45,370 bases of DNA from Verrucomicrobiota bacterium (GCA_016235585.1 JACRJY010000208.1:1-45370), one strand, 5' to 3'; counted from the stretch's first letter, positions 10,069 through 19,795 are shown. Notes: generated by a model not told the origin, from the letters alone. Made by a program: numbers and translations.

Positions 10069-10968
10069 TCACATCATTTTCAACAACGTGTCCGCCATGT
10101 CGCTCGGTGTGACGGCGACGCCGATGCCGGCGGCCTTGAAGGCGGCGATCTTCGCCTCCGCCGTGCCCTTGCCCCCGCTGACAATCGCGCCCGCGTGGCC
10201 CATGCGGCGTCCGGGAGGCGCGGTCGCACCCGCGATAAAACCCGCGACAGGCTTGGTGCCGTGCTTGGCAATCCACTCGGCGGCTTCTTCCTCCGCGCTG
10301 CCGCCGATCTCGCCGATCATGATGATGCCCGTCGTTTCCGGGTCGGCCATGAAGAGCTTGATCACGTCGAGGTGCGAGGTGCCGTTGACCGGATCGCCGC
10401 CAATGCCGACGCAGGTGCTCTGGCCGACGCCGCGCGAGGTGAGCTGCCAAACGGCTTCGTAGGTCAGCGTGCCGCTGCGCGAGACGACGCCGATGTTGCC
10501 CTTCTTGTGAATGTAGCCGGGCGCAATGCCGATGCGGCAGCCGCCGTGCGAATCCTTGCCGGTGCCGGGCGTCACGACGCCGGGGCAGTTCGGGCCGATG
10601 AGCCGTGTCTTGCTGCTGGCCATCGCCTGCTTGGCGCGCACCATGTCGCGCACGGGAATGCCCTCCGTAATGGCGACGACGAGGTCGAGGCCAGCGTCCA
10701 CGCCTTCGAGAATCGCGTCGGCGGCGAAGGGCGGCGGCACGAAGACCGCGCTGGCGGTCGCGCCGGTTTGCTTCACCGCCTCGGCCACGGTGTCGAAGAT
10801 GGGAACCTTCTTGCCGCTGTGCTCGAAGAACTGCCCGCCCTTGTTTGGCGTGACGCCGGCCACGACTTGCGTGCCGTAATCGATGGAGAGCTTTGCGTGG
10901 CGCGCACCGAATTCGCCGGTGATGCCCTGGATGAGAAGTTTGGTGTCGGGTTTAACGAGAATGGCCAT
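10069..10968 (-). CDS. sucD: Succinyl-CoA synthetase alpha subunit
   Basis: 299 residues, normal for SucD. The CoA-binding Rossmann segment is at the start ([16 protein letters not shown]), followed by [13 protein letters not shown] and [11 protein letters not shown]. The active-site phosphohistidine is H258 in [18 protein letters not shown] short insertion (GTGKDSHGG, about 135-143) sits before [11 protein letters not shown]. The enzyme makes succinate and NTP from succinyl-CoA together with SucC. Unusually, the beta-subunit gene sucC is not adjacent: it lies 2.7 kb upstream on the same strand, beyond a VOC gene and a restriction island. Both strands around the start carry a GATTTACGA repeat. 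Confidence 0.95.
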   Translation of the reverse strand: MAILVKPDTKLLIQGITGEFGARHAKLSIDYGTQVVAGVTPNKGGQFFEHSGKKVPIFDTVAEAVKQTGATASAVFVPPPFAADAILEGVDAGLDLVVAITEGIPVRDMVRAKQAMASSKTRLIGPNCPGVVTPGTGKDSHGGCRIGIAPGYIHKKGNIGVVSRSGTLTYEAVWQLTSRGVGQSTCVGIGGDPVNGTSHLDVIKLFMADPETTGIIMIGEIGGSAEEEAAEWIAKHGTKPVAGFIAGATAPPGRRMGHAGAIVSGGKGTAEAKIAAFKAAGIGVAVTPSDMADTLLKMM

Positions 10969-10972
10969 GGGG

Positions 10973-11003
10973 AGATTTACGATTTTTGATTTACGATTTA
11001 CGA
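10973..11003. repeat. GATTTACGA direct-repeat module
   Basis: Four irregular copies of GATTTACGA/GATTTTTGA follow one another between sucD and the VOC gene. The same word appears at 44228-44254 next to the ABC transporter genes. Confidence 0.7.
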
Positions 11004-11008
11004 ATGAG

Positions 11009-11380
11009 TCAGCGACCGGCGTTCCGCTTGTGGATGCAAACAGTGTTGCCGTCCGGGTCGAAGACCATCGCCATGCGGCAGCCGGGGCATTGCATCGGCT
11101 CCATGCGGAACTTCACGCTGGCGCTCTTCAAGGTTGCGATGGCCGCGTCGAAATCCTCGACCTCCAGCGCGGTGGTGCAGCCGTCGGGGCTCGGGCTGAA
11201 TCCGGGGGCGGAACCGATGGCCAGCGCGTAAGGGCCGAACTCGTATTCCACCCACTTGCCGTTCGGCGTGTCGGTCACGGTCGTCGGCTTCAATCCAAGC
11301 ACGCCCTCATAAAAGCCGCGCGCCCGCGCCATGTCGGTGACGGCGTAGCAGGCAAAGGCGATTTCGGTGACGCGGAGCAT
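11009..11380 (-). CDS. Glyoxalase/bleomycin-resistance (VOC) family protein
   Basis: 123 residues, a single VOC domain of two beta-alpha-beta-beta-beta modules. Visible landmarks are [50 protein letters not shown] and the C-terminal [16 protein letters not shown]. The acidic and aromatic positions of the second module are kept. Such proteins bind a metal and act on small molecules as glyoxalases, dioxygenases or binding proteins; the substrate cannot be told from sequence. The ATG at 11378-11380 (MLRVTEIAF) is preferred. The gene lies between sucD and the AT-rich restriction island, so it may belong to the segment that separates sucC from sucD. Confidence 0.82.
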   Translation of the reverse strand: MLRVTEIAFACYAVTDMARARGFYEGVLGLKPTTVTDTPNGKWVEYEFGPYALAIGSAPGFSPSPDGCTTALEVEDFDAAIATLKSASVKFRMEPMQCPGCRMAMVFDPDGNTVCIHKRNAGR

Positions 11381-11826
11381 AATCAAGGACGCACAGTAAA
11401 ATTTTAATCAGACATAAACTCAATCTTTTTCAACAACGAAAGATTTTATGTGAAGTTAATTCACCGCTTGACATCGGTGGGACTAAAAATAGTTTCGCAG
11501 CCGAAATAAAATGAGTGGATCTCTTACAGAATGAAAATGCCGCATCTTTGTTGAATTGCACAGAGCAATATGTCCGCAACTTATTCGGACAGGTCAAATT
11601 CCGCAAGTCGCCACGGACGCACACGACGGATTCCAGAGGAAACCTTGCATTCACATCGTATGAAAATTGACTTGGACGATTCATCTGTTTCCGACTACGC
11701 CAAAACGCAGCGCCCTAAACAAAAGCTCAAAGCCTTGCAATAATTTCTGGTGAGCTTCGCTTGCAAGTCAGCAAATTTTGGTGTCCCATAGGCGTATTCG
11801 AGCCAAGAACAACAGGCATCACCTGC
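11381..11826. other. AT-richer intergenic stretch at the edge of the restriction island
   Basis: No convincing gene is visible on either strand. The base composition drops clearly compared with the flanking TCA genes, as in the following restriction genes. One small inverted repeat is present (GTGAA-gttaa-TTCAC, 11450-11464), followed by a TTGACA at 11468-11473 without a -10 box at proper spacing. It probably marks the left part of an acquired segment. Confidence 0.5.
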
Positions 11827-12099
11827 ATGAAATTAAATATGTCATTGTTTCAAACCACCGTGTTAACGGTGGGCGTTCCAAGAGAGCTTGACGTAAAAAG
11901 TGTGTGCGCTGAAATCTACCACGTCATCCCTGACGGCTATCCGATGCCACGACTAAAAGACGGAATCTCTGTCAGTGCCGGCGCGCTCGGTGAGCATCTT
12001 GAAAACACTAAAATCAGCGATAAAAAAATGGCTGATTTTTTTCGGGCCGTCCTTGCCCACCAACCGCAGCCCGACGAATTCATGTTTGTCACCGAATGA
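11827..12099 (+). CDS. Small protein of unknown function preceding the restriction endonuclease
   Basis: A 90-residue frame beginning MKLNMSLFQTTVLTVGVPRE and ending HQPQPDEFMFVTE. I do not recognise it. The sequence has a mixed helix/strand look (DVKSVCAEIYHVIPDGYPM) without motifs for a methyltransferase or a controller HTH. The stop overlaps an ATG by four bases (ATGA at 12096-12099); that ATG opens the frame which, after a seven-A run, leads into the nuclease. This linkage and the shared low GC are the main reasons to consider it real. Confidence 0.45.
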   Translation: MKLNMSLFQTTVLTVGVPRELDVKSVCAEIYHVIPDGYPMPRLKDGISVSAGALGEHLENTKISDKKMADFFRAVLAHQPQPDEFMFVTE

Positions 12100-12211
12100 A
12101 ATCCACTTCCACCAACACCGCCAATTCGGACAGAAATCAGCGAACGAAAAAGGCAAAAAAACAGCCGCTGACGAATCGTTGCAGAGCGGAATACAAGGCG
12201 TGGTGAACACC

Positions 12212-12994
12212 ATGATGGAGCGGGTTCTCAACAAAGTTCTCTACACAGACCCATTTCTTTCAGACAAATTCAAAGCCGAAAAACCATTGTATGCCGCGCT
12301 CGTTCCTGAAGAAATTTTCAAAGGGTCGCATTTCGAGCGGCGTTTTGTGACTCCATTTGGTAGCGCATGGGAACAATTGGCCATAGTTGCAGCTAAGCAT
12401 GGTCTCGGAAAAGCCGAGGCTGGTTACATAATTCATGGTCAAATTCATGAAGAGCGACTCAGGCGGATCACGGAAGTTTTGAATCGCTTGGAACACGGCA
12501 AAACAAACACGGGGCGAATCAAACCAGATTGGAACGCCGAACTTGAATACATCAAGAAAGGCAGGGGCAAGCAACTTCCGATTTCAATTATGTGCGATAT
12601 TCATGTTGAAAATCCGATAGACGGCAAGAAGTATTCGTTTGAGATCAAGGGGCCGCTTCACAACAGCGACCAGGCTAAAGTCAGCAAGGAAAAATTGCTC
12701 AAAATCCACGCAATGGAACCTCAACCGGTCAACGAAGCCTATTTTTGTTTGCCTTACAATCCTTACGGCAAACGCTCGCTTTATTCGTGGTCGCACCCGG
12801 CGCGTTGGTTTGATATGAAGGCTGACTCAATCGTGCTGATTGGCGATGAGTTTTGGAATAAAATTGGTGGTCGTGGAACGTATCAAACTTTTATCGCAGC
12901 CATCAACCAAATCGGCAAAGCATACCGTGACAGAATTTACAGAGAATATCTCGGAATCGAACCACCTGCACGAAACGAAAAGATTGAAATATGA
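12212..12994 (+). CDS. Type II restriction endonuclease-like protein
   Basis: 260 residues from the ATG at 12212. The sequence carries a PD-(D/E)xK-type core, MCDIHV with D129 followed after 14 residues by FEIKGP (E144, K146), and further blocks typical of a restriction endonuclease: FKGSHFERRFVTPFGSAWEQ, SDQAKVSKEKLLKIHAMEP, YFCLPYNPYGKRSLY, WSHPARWFDMK. It resembles enzymes I associate loosely with the TdeIII-type group, but I cannot fix the family or the cut site. No methyltransferase is nearby. The homologous N-terminal helix seems to start earlier (ADESLQSGIQGVVNTMMERV), in a frame without ATG. A start at 12096 would reach it only by a -1 shift on the A7 run at 12154-12160. Base composition is lower in GC than its neighbours. 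Confidence 0.72.
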   Translation: MMERVLNKVLYTDPFLSDKFKAEKPLYAALVPEEIFKGSHFERRFVTPFGSAWEQLAIVAAKHGLGKAEAGYIIHGQIHEERLRRITEVLNRLEHGKTNTGRIKPDWNAELEYIKKGRGKQLPISIMCDIHVENPIDGKKYSFEIKGPLHNSDQAKVSKEKLLKIHAMEPQPVNEAYFCLPYNPYGKRSLYSWSHPARWFDMKADSIVLIGDEFWNKIGGRGTYQTFIAAINQIGKAYRDRIYREYLGIEPPARNEKIEI

Positions 12995-13659
12995 AACGCA
13001 AAACAACTTGCGAGTGACCTGTAAAGTTTTCTGAAATTTCTGCGGGTCACTTGCACCAACCAATTCAAAAAGGTTTTTGGGATTCTCGGTTGAAGGTTCT
13101 GCGTTGGACTGTTTTCTTTTGGTGTAAACGTCCAAGCTGCCACATCAAATGCGGCGGCGAAGACCGGGCGGGGATGAAGTTCCAATTCGCTTGTTGAACG
13201 CCCTGCCTGGCTGCCAGTCAGGGTGTTCTTTTGTGTTTTGATTTGAGTGTGGCGCAGAAAACCACTCTCAAGAAACACTATGTCCACACCCTTCAAGCGA
13301 ACGCCGAAGTCGGCTTCCGGGCTGACAGCCAAATGACTCAAGCCCGCCATTTCTTCCCAAGCAGAACCAAGATGCGTTGAAACCAGTCGTGACGCTTTGT
13401 TCGCTTTGACGAGCTTCATCGCGCCCACCAATTCAAACAAATTGGCCGCGTTTTCGCCGGACGGTTCGGCGGCGCTTGCAAGAATCGTCTTCGCGTAGCG
13501 GGCAAGAATCGCGTCGAAGCGTTTTCTGATGTCGGGCAACGGGCCGGCAGCTTGCTTCTCTTTGATTCGGGCCAGAATTTTCGGGTCAAGTTCGCGGGCA
13601 ATGTTTCGCGCATCCTTTAACTCGGTCAACTCTGAAGGCTCTGCCGTCTTGTTATCCAT
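12937..13659 (-). CDS. Restriction endonuclease-like protein, probably truncated at the C-terminus
   Basis: 240 residues from the ATG at 13657-13659, beginning 16 bases after the sucC stop. Residues 1-175 look genuine: a helical N-terminal part, ASRLVSTHLGSAWEEMAGLS (compare FVTPFGSAWEQLA in the plus-strand nuclease), then GVDIVFLESG and QIKTQKNTLTGSQ. The last two suggest a D126...Q139-x-K141 variant of the PD-(D/E)xK site. After residue 178 or so the frame loses protein character and ends antisense to the plus-strand nuclease. In the next frame (about 13040-13095) the sequence reads AEPSTENPKNLFELVGA, nearly repeating AEPSGENAANLFELVGA at residues 64-80. I infer decay: a truncated nuclease joined to a fragment of a second copy. 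Confidence 0.55.
   Translation of the reverse strand: MDNKTAEPSELTELKDARNIARELDPKILARIKEKQAAGPLPDIRKRFDAILARYAKTILASAAEPSGENAANLFELVGAMKLVKANKASRLVSTHLGSAWEEMAGLSHLAVSPEADFGVRLKGVDIVFLESGFLRHTQIKTQKNTLTGSQAGRSTSELELHPRPVFAAAFDVAAWTFTPKENSPTQNLQPRIPKTFLNWLVQVTRRNFRKLYRSLASCFAFHISIFSFRAGGSIPRYSL
13009..13055. repeat. Inverted repeat behind the restriction endonuclease gene
   Basis: The arms are at 13009-13019 (TGCGAGTGACC) and 13045-13055 (GGTCACTTGCA), 11 bp with one G-T pair, separated by a 25-base AT-rich loop. It lies at the convergent junction of the two nuclease-like genes, inside the degenerate end of the minus-strand one. Without a T-run it is not a clear terminator. Confidence 0.6.
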
Positions 13660-13675
13660 GCCTGATGACGACGGC

Positions 13676-14881
13676 TTATTTCTCGACCGTCTTCACGACC
13701 TTCTGCGCCGCATCGGCCATCGAGTCGCCGCTGATGATGGTGAGGCCGCTCTCGGCCAGCGTCTTCTTGCCGGCGACGACGTTGTTGCCTTCGAGGCGGA
13801 CGACGAGCGGAAGTTTCAAGCCGGTCTCCTTCACCGCCGCCACGATGCCGGTGGCGATGACGTTGCAGTCCATGATGCCGCCGAAAATGTTCACGAAGAT
13901 CGCCTTCACATGCGGATCGCTGAGGATGATTTTGAACGCCGCCGTGACCTGCTCCTTGCTCGCGCCACCGCCCACGTCGAGGAAGTTCGCCGGCATGGCC
14001 CCGTAATGCTGCACGATGTCCATCGTGGCCATCGCGAGTCCCGCGCCGTTGACGAGGCAGGCGATGGAGCCGTCGAGCTTGATGTAGTTCAGGTTGAACT
14101 TGCTCGCCTCGATCTCCAGCGGCGACTCCTCGGCGAGGTCGCGCATCTCCTGAATGTCTTTGTGACGATAGAGCGCGTTGTCATCGAGACCGATCTTGGC
14201 GTCCACGGCGACGAGTTTCTCCTTGCCGTCCGCGCCGACGCAGATGCAGAGCGGGTTGATCTCCACCATCGAGGCGTCGGCTTCCCACCACGTTTTGTAG
14301 ACGCCGGCGAACAGCTTCGCGGCCGGGCCGGCGAGGTCGCCTTTGAGTCCGAGCGCAGCGGCGATCTTGCGTCCCTGCCACGGCTGGAAACCGAGCGCGG
14401 GGTCGATGTGCTCCTTGATGATTTTCTCCGGCGTCTTCTCCGCAACTTCCTCGATGTCCACGCCGCCCTCGGTGCTGGCCATGATAAGCGGACGCGAGTT
14501 CGCGCGGTCGAGCAGCACGGCGAGATAGAACTCCTTTTTGATGTCCTCCGCCGCCGCGACCAGCACGGTGCTGACGACACGGCCATCGGGGCCGGTCTGC
14601 TTGGTGACAAGCGTGTTGCCGAGCATGGCCTTCGCGTGCGCGGTGGCTTCCTCGGCAGACTTGGCGAGTTTCACACCGCCTTTGAAGCCATCCTTGAAGA
14701 TGCCCTTGCCGCGGCCGCCCGCATGGATTTGGGATTTGACGACGGCGAGTTTGTTTCCGGCGGCGAAGATTTTTTCGGCGGCGATCTTTGCTTCTTCAAC
14801 GGTCTTGCACGCGTCGCCAGGCGGCACGGCGACGCCGTATTGTTTCAACAACTGCTTGGCTTGGTATTCGTGAATGTTCAT
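13676..14881 (-). CDS. sucC: Succinyl-CoA synthetase beta subunit
   Basis: 401 residues, slightly above the E. coli SucC length. The start [17 protein letters not shown] is diagnostic. The ATP-grasp domain follows ([20 protein letters not shown]), then the nucleotide-specificity and metal region ([29 protein letters not shown]) and the C-terminal CoA-ligase domain ([30 protein letters not shown]). It works with SucD in substrate-level phosphorylation in the TCA cycle. It is 21 bases downstream of gltA, so gltA-sucC form an operon. The restriction-like gene beginning 16 bases after its stop stands where sucD would be expected. Confidence 0.95.
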   Translation of the reverse strand: MNIHEYQAKQLLKQYGVAVPPGDACKTVEEAKIAAEKIFAAGNKLAVVKSQIHAGGRGKGIFKDGFKGGVKLAKSAEEATAHAKAMLGNTLVTKQTGPDGRVVSTVLVAAAEDIKKEFYLAVLLDRANSRPLIMASTEGGVDIEEVAEKTPEKIIKEHIDPALGFQPWQGRKIAAALGLKGDLAGPAAKLFAGVYKTWWEADASMVEINPLCICVGADGKEKLVAVDAKIGLDDNALYRHKDIQEMRDLAEESPLEIEASKFNLNYIKLDGSIACLVNGAGLAMATMDIVQHYGAMPANFLDVGGGASKEQVTAAFKIILSDPHVKAIFVNIFGGIMDCNVIATGIVAAVKETGLKLPLVVRLEGNNVVAGKKTLAESGLTIISGDSMADAAQKVVKTVEK

Positions 14882-14902
14882 CAGTCGAGTTGGTGAAGAG
14901 TG

Positions 14903-16192
14903 TCAGGCGCGATCTTTGGTCGCGGGGTAATGCCGGAGCGTCGCGCCGGTGTAGACCTGGCGCGGGCGGTAGATGCGTCCGTGCGCGTCCGAGACCACTT
15001 CGCGGTAGTGCGCGATCCAGCCGGGCATGCGCCCGATGGCGAAAATCACCGTGAACATCTCCATCGGGATGCCGATGGCGCGCATGATGATGCCGCTGTA
15101 GAAGTCCACGTTCGGGTAGAGCTTGCGCTCGACGAAGTAGGAGTCCTTGAGCGCGGCCTCTTCGAGGTGCTTGGCGATGTCCAGCAGCGGGTCGTTGATG
15201 TGCAGCTTGGAGAGGATGTCGTCGCAGGCTTTCTTGATGATCTTGGCGCGCGGATCAAAGTTTTTATAGACGCGATGGCCGAAGCCCATGAGTTTTTTGC
15301 CGCTCGTCTTGTCCTTGGCGGCGGCGATGAACTTCGAGCCGTCGTCGCCGGTCTTGTGGATTTCCGCGAGCATTTCCAGCACGGCCTGGTTCGCGCCGCC
15401 ATGCAGCGGCCCCCAGAGCGCGCAGACGCCGCCCGCCGCGCAGGCGAAGAGGTTGGCCTGCGCCGAGGCGATCATGCGGACGGTCGAAGTCGAGCAGTTT
15501 TGCTCGTGGTCGGCGTGCAGCAGGACAATCAGGTCGAGCGCGCGGACGACTTCGGGCTTCAGCTCGTAGTCGCGATACGGCTCGGAGAACATCATGTGCA
15601 GGAAGTTCGCCGTGTATTTGTAGACGGACTTCGGATAGATGATCGGCAGCCCGTGCGACTTGCGGTAGGCGAAGGCGGCAATCGTCCGCACCTTGGAGAG
15701 CAGCCGCGCAGCCTGCCGGTCGAAGTTCTCCGGCTTGTAGCCCTCGATCAGCTTCGGATGAAAGCAGCTCGCCGCGTTGATCATCGAGGAGAGAATGGCC
15801 ATCGGATGCGCGTTCGGCGGGAAGCCCTCGAAATGGAACTTCATGTCCTCGTGCAGCATTTCATTCGCCGTGAGCAGGTCGGAGAATTTCCGCAACTGCT
15901 CGTGTGTGGGCAGCTCGCCGTAGATGAGCAGATACGCCGTCTCGACGAAGGTGGACTTCTCCGCCAACTCCTCGATGGGATAGCCGCGATAACGCAGGAT
16001 GCCGGCCTCGCCGTCAATGAACGTGATCGCGCTCTTGCACGAGCCGGTGTTGCCGAAGCCGTCGTCGAGCGTGATGTAGCCGGTCTTGGCGCGCAGCGCG
16101 CCGATGTCCACCGCGCGCTCTTTTTCCGAGCCTTCGAGCGTGGGGAGCGGGTAGCTCTTCCCGTCCAGTTTCAGTTCCGCCGTGTTTTCCAT
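14903..16192 (-). CDS. gltA: Citrate synthase
   Basis: 429 residues, the size of the hexameric, NADH-sensitive type I bacterial enzyme. Landmarks are [20 protein letters not shown] near the N-terminus, [45 protein letters not shown] with the catalytic His, [14 protein letters not shown] with the second His, and [10 protein letters not shown] with the catalytic Asp. The C-terminal tail is [13 protein letters not shown]. It condenses acetyl-CoA and oxaloacetate to citrate. The ATG at 16190-16192 (MENTAEL) is preferred over the upstream TTG. A candidate promoter lies just upstream (16226-16254), and sucC follows. Confidence 0.96.
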   Translation of the reverse strand: MENTAELKLDGKSYPLPTLEGSEKERAVDIGALRAKTGYITLDDGFGNTGSCKSAITFIDGEAGILRYRGYPIEELAEKSTFVETAYLLIYGELPTHEQLRKFSDLLTANEMLHEDMKFHFEGFPPNAHPMAILSSMINAASCFHPKLIEGYKPENFDRQAARLLSKVRTIAAFAYRKSHGLPIIYPKSVYKYTANFLHMMFSEPYRDYELKPEVVRALDLIVLLHADHEQNCSTSTVRMIASAQANLFACAAGGVCALWGPLHGGANQAVLEMLAEIHKTGDDGSKFIAAAKDKTSGKKLMGFGHRVYKNFDPRAKIIKKACDDILSKLHINDPLLDIAKHLEEAALKDSYFVERKLYPNVDFYSGIIMRAIGIPMEMFTVIFAIGRMPGWIAHYREVVSDAHGRIYRPRQVYTGATLRHYPATKDRA

Positions 16193-16225
16193 AAGCAAGC
16201 TGGTTCAATTCATCGTGCGCGCGAA

Positions 16226-16254
16226 ATTATCCAAGCCCCCCGGCCCCGCAGCAA
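16226..16254 (-). promoter_or_regulatory. Candidate promoter of gltA-sucC
   Basis: On the minus strand TTGCTG (16254-16249) and GATAAT (16231-16226) are separated by exactly 17 bases. A transcript would start near 16219 and have a leader of about 27 bases before the gltA ATG. This matches the housekeeping sigma consensus at four of six and five of six positions. Confidence 0.5.
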
Positions 16255-16382
16255 TATAAAACCGCTCATTTCACGGTTGCTCGCCGAACTTTCCCGGTCA
16301 TTCCGGCGGAACAATTTTCTGGCGTGGCGAAGAACTCTTTCCGATGCTCGTCCAACTTTCCTGAACTGCGGCTGATGACTGT

Positions 16383-17375
16383 ATGAATCCTCCCGGCGAA
16401 ATCCGGCTCGCGATGCTCGGCATGATCGAGGGCAACGGCCATCCCTACTCGTGGTCGGCCATCGTCAACGGCTACAACCCGGCCGAGATGGCGAAGTGCC
16501 CCTACGCCGGCATCCCGAAATATCTCGGCGGCCAGCCGCTCGAAACCGTCCGCATCCCCGGCGCGCGAGTGACGCACATCTGGACCGACGATCCCGCCGA
16601 TGCGCCCAAGGTGGCGAAGGCTTCCAAGATTGAACACGTCGTAGCGAGGCCAGAAGACGTCATCGGCCAGGTGGACGCCGCCATCGTCGCGACGGATGAC
16701 GGCAACGACCACGTGCGCCGCGCGAAGCCTTTCATCGAGGCGGGCCTGCCGGTGTTTGTGGACAAGCCGATGGCGACGAACACCGCCGACTTGAACCAGT
16801 TTCTCCGCTGGCATCTCGACGGCAAAACCATTCTTTCGACGAGCGGCATGAGATACGCGCCGGAGATTCGGCAAATCATCGAGCGCCGTGAGCAGCTTGG
16901 CGAGTTGCGCTGGCTCACGAGCTTCACCTGCAAGACATGGGAACGCTACGGCATCCACGCGCTCGAAGCGGTCGCGCCCGTGCTCGGCCCCGGCTTCGTC
17001 AGCGCGCAGACCAATCATCAAAGCGGCTCCGACATTGTCCACCTCACGCACCGCAGCGGCGTGCAGGTGACGCTCGGCGCGATTCACGACGCCTACGGCA
17101 GCTTCGGCGCGGTGCACGCCTACGGCACCAAGGGCGACCTCGCGCTCAAGCTCGCGGACACCTACTCGGCGTTCCGCGCGCAACTGGTCGCATTCATCGA
17201 ACTGCTCCGCACGGGCCGCGCGCCGCTGCCGTTCAGCCAGACGATTGAACTCATGGCCGTCATCATCGCCGGCGTCCGCAGCCGAGAGCGGGGCGGGCAG
17301 GTGGTCAAGCTGCGGGAAATTTACGACGAGCTGGACGGAGCCGCAGTGCAACGACTTGCCGACGAGCAGCATTGA
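16383..17375 (+). CDS. Gfo/Idh/MocA-family oxidoreductase
   Basis: 330 residues. The N-terminal Rossmann segment is IRLAMLGMIEGNGHPYSWSA, a divergent nucleotide-binding start. It is followed by DAAIVATDDGNDHVRRAKPF and the family motif VFVDKPMA, a variant of EKP whose Lys is catalytic in relatives. The C-terminal dehydratase-like domain contains WERYGIHALEAVAPVLG, where the His is the likely acid/base. Family members oxidise sugars or sugar derivatives with NAD(P). There is no signal peptide, so it acts in the cytoplasm. It stands directly before the GntR-type regulator and the glycan operon, which suggests it oxidises a sugar released by that operon. The start at 16383 is the first ATG before the Rossmann strand. 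Confidence 0.82.
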   Translation: MNPPGEIRLAMLGMIEGNGHPYSWSAIVNGYNPAEMAKCPYAGIPKYLGGQPLETVRIPGARVTHIWTDDPADAPKVAKASKIEHVVARPEDVIGQVDAAIVATDDGNDHVRRAKPFIEAGLPVFVDKPMATNTADLNQFLRWHLDGKTILSTSGMRYAPEIRQIIERREQLGELRWLTSFTCKTWERYGIHALEAVAPVLGPGFVSAQTNHQSGSDIVHLTHRSGVQVTLGAIHDAYGSFGAVHAYGTKGDLALKLADTYSAFRAQLVAFIELLRTGRAPLPFSQTIELMAVIIAGVRSRERGGQVVKLREIYDELDGAAVQRLADEQH

Positions 17376-17417
17376 GGCGGCAGAACCCGAAGTCCGCAAT
17401 TCGGCTTCCGGCATTCA

Positions 17418-18506
17418 TCACACCGTTTCGCCGGGAAGAAATTTCGGCATGAGCCGTGTCGCGCGCGCGGGCGGCGCGCCGCCTTCGGCCAGTTGCCGCA
17501 CGGCGGCGGCCAGGCGGCGGGCGAGTTGCGCCGGGTTGATGGTGTAGCGCGCCACGACGGGAACGGCGGATTGGAGGATCGGATCATCGTCGCGTGCGAT
17601 GACCGCGATGTCCTGCGGGATGCGTTGGCGGCGGCGCGCCAGGTGCATCAGCACCGTCAGCGCGTTCACGGCGCGGGCCACCAGAAAGGCGGTGGGCGCA
17701 TTGGGCAGGCGCAGGACTTCATCGAGCAGCGCGCAGAGGTGCGCCGTGGTGCCGTCGTGCCGCAGCACGCGCAGGCCGGCGGTTTCCCGCGTGGCGGCCA
17801 GCGCCTCGCGCAAACCGTCCTCGCTGTTCACATCGCCGCCGTAGGCGTCGCGCGGCAGCACGAGCGCAAGTTGCCGGTGCCCCTTGCGCAGCAGGATGCC
17901 GCCCGCGTGGCGGCAGGTGGCGCGAAAGTCCGCATCCACGGACGGGATGGGGATGCCGGGCGCGCACGAGCCCATCACGACGCAGGGCAACTGCCGGCGG
18001 AGGAACCAGCGTTGCATCGGTTCCTTCGAGCCGCACGCCACCCACACGGACGCGGGATGCTGGCGCACCAGCTTTTCGAGGACGCGCGCGGGATGAGCGG
18101 AAAAGCTCGCGCGGTTGACGTGAAACTCGGTCGCGTAACCCAGCTCGGCGAGCTGCTGCCGCAACGCGTCAATCACGAACATCACCGCCGGCGGCATCGC
18201 CAGAAATGTGTGGGGCGCGAGGATCGCGACATTGTTCCGCGGCGCGCGACCGGCGTTGGCGGGCCTGGCCTTGATGCGCCGACGCCGGCGATCCGAGACC
18301 CCGAGCCAGCCTTTGCGCTGCAACTCGGCCAGCGCGGCGCGCAACGTGGGGCGGCTGACTTGCAGGTGCGCGCAGAGTTCGCGCTCGCCCGGCAGATGCC
18401 CCCGCCACCGGCCGGATTGGATGCCGTCGCGGAGGCTTTGCGCCGTCTGCGCGACGAGCGACAGCCGCCGGGGCAGCGCGGGCGGTGCGGGCACCTTCGA
18501 TTTCAT
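17418..18506 (-). CDS. Transcription regulator: GntR-type HTH with LacI-type sensor domain
   Basis: 362 residues. The winged helix at about 20-85 has the GntR pattern: LRDGIQSGRWRGHLPGEREL, AHLQVSRPTLRAALAELQRK, then a basic wing DRRRRRIK. The remainder is a periplasmic-binding-protein-like sensor domain as in LacI: NVAILAPHTF, ASVWVACGSKEPMQRW, SVDADFRATCRHAGGILLRKGHRQLALVLP, and DIAVIARDDDPILQSAVP. This combination is common in Verrucomicrobiota and Lentisphaerae glycan loci. It is transcribed away from the kelch/sialidase operon, with an inverted repeat between them. I expect it to repress that operon until a sugar binds. The ATG at 18504-18506 is preferred; another in-frame ATG at 18575 would overlap the kelch start codon. 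Confidence 0.82.
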   Translation of the reverse strand: MKSKVPAPPALPRRLSLVAQTAQSLRDGIQSGRWRGHLPGERELCAHLQVSRPTLRAALAELQRKGWLGVSDRRRRRIKARPANAGRAPRNNVAILAPHTFLAMPPAVMFVIDALRQQLAELGYATEFHVNRASFSAHPARVLEKLVRQHPASVWVACGSKEPMQRWFLRRQLPCVVMGSCAPGIPIPSVDADFRATCRHAGGILLRKGHRQLALVLPRDAYGGDVNSEDGLREALAATRETAGLRVLRHDGTTAHLCALLDEVLRLPNAPTAFLVARAVNALTVLMHLARRRQRIPQDIAVIARDDDPILQSAVPVVARYTINPAQLARRLAAAVRQLAEGGAPPARATRLMPKFLPGETV

Positions 18507-18507
18507 C

Positions 18508-18526
18508 TGGTCAGGAAAAGTGACCA
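18508..18526. promoter_or_regulatory. Candidate operator in the divergent regulator/kelch promoter region
   Basis: TGGTCA and TGACCA form a perfect six-base inverted repeat with a seven-base spacer (GGAAAAG). It lies in the 67-base gap between the regulator and the first gene of the glycan operon, immediately before the regulator ATG. Its position suggests autoregulation and control of the operon. Binding is not shown by the sequence. Confidence 0.45.
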
Positions 18527-18573
18527 AGAGACTACGGTTGCCATCGTCCCGGAGGCAAACCGATACTTGGGCC

Positions 18574-19776
18574 ATGCCCGACCATCACTCCGTCGCGTCC
18601 CGGACAATTTCCGTGCTCGGTGTGTTCGTGTTGCTATGCCAATCCACCGCCGGTTCCGCCGCCGGTGATCCGCGCGTGGCCGCCCGCAAGAAAGCGCGTG
18701 AGGCGGCGGTGCAAGTGGCTGGCATCGACCGCGCGTTGTCACGCGAAATGCCGGATGAACTGAAAGCACTCCCGGTGTTCGGTGAGATCATCTGGACGGT
18801 GAAGGAGTTGCCCTTCATTTCAAAGGGGCCGCATGGTGGCGTCAGCGGCGCGGGCATGGCCGTGGTGGACGGGAAGATTTATTTCATGGGCGGTTTCATT
18901 CCCGAAGGCGACGGCACGCAGGAAACCGGCCACCGCACCTCGCGCTGGGCGCATCGCTGCGATCCGGCGACAGATCAATGGACGCAACTCCACGATCTCC
19001 CGGCGCGGCGCGAATACACGCGGGCCATCGCGGCATCCGGCGCGGTCTATGTGCTCGGCGGATTCGTTCAGGGGAGGCCCGGCCTGCCTTCCGCCGAGGT
19101 CTATCGGCTCGACGTGGCGCGCAGCCCGCTGCAATGGCAGACGATTTCGCCCCTGACCGTCCCGCGCACGCACATGGCGGTGGGACAAGCCGGCCATCAC
19201 CTGATCGTCGCGGGCGGGAACCGGTATGAATTTGCGGAGAAGGGTTACAGCCCGAAGACGATTCAAGGCGTGACCGATGTTTTCGATCTGACCAAGCCCG
19301 ATCAGGGCTGGAAACAACGCGCGCCGATTCCGGGCAGTCCGCGCGGGTGGACGGCTTCGGCGGTCGTAGGCGAAAAACTTTACGTGCTCGGCGGGGTGAC
19401 GTGGACCGAGAAGGCGCGCGTGCGGCTCCAGGAGGCATTGAGCTACGACCCGGCGCGAGACGTGTGGAAGCGGCTCGCGGATTTTCCCTATCAAATTTCC
19501 GGCTGGGAGGGCGAGACCTACGTGGATCGCTACATCATCACCATCGGCGGCGCGGGTGTGCGGTGGAACGACCTGCCGTTTGTCTATGACACGAAGGCCG
19601 ACCGCTGGCTGCGCATCACCAGTCCGCTGCCACCGGGCGCGCTGTTCAACGATCCCGGCGTGTGCATCATCGGCGACACGATTTACGTGGCCGGCGGCGA
19701 AGGCTCCGGCGGCAGTCACTTCAATCATTTCCTTGTCGGCAAAATCAAACCCCGGCCTGAAGCTGGCCGGCAATAA
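18574..19776 (+). CDS. Secreted kelch-repeat beta-propeller protein
   Basis: 400 residues with an N-terminal signal peptide (TISVLGVFVLLCQSTAGSAA). Kelch repeats follow, marked by double glycines after a strand and by later aromatic residues: VDGKIYFMGGFIPEGDG, GAVYVLGGFVQGRPG, GHHLIVAGGNRYEF, GEKLYVLGGVTWTEK, RYIITIGGAGVRW and GDTIYVAGGEGSG. Six blades are visible. Such proteins include the sialic-acid mutarotase NanM and several carbohydrate-binding or oxidase folds. No copper-oxidase motif is visible, so a mutarotase or a binding role is the best guess. It is the first gene of the ten-gene operon and its ATG lies 48 bases after the candidate operator. Confidence 0.75.
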   Translation: MPDHHSVASRTISVLGVFVLLCQSTAGSAAGDPRVAARKKAREAAVQVAGIDRALSREMPDELKALPVFGEIIWTVKELPFISKGPHGGVSGAGMAVVDGKIYFMGGFIPEGDGTQETGHRTSRWAHRCDPATDQWTQLHDLPARREYTRAIAASGAVYVLGGFVQGRPGLPSAEVYRLDVARSPLQWQTISPLTVPRTHMAVGQAGHHLIVAGGNRYEFAEKGYSPKTIQGVTDVFDLTKPDQGWKQRAPIPGSPRGWTASAVVGEKLYVLGGVTWTEKARVRLQEALSYDPARDVWKRLADFPYQISGWEGETYVDRYIITIGGAGVRWNDLPFVYDTKADRWLRITSPLPPGALFNDPGVCIIGDTIYVAGGEGSGGSHFNHFLVGKIKPRPEAGRQ

Positions 19777-19795
19777 TTTCCACCCCTTCACCCGC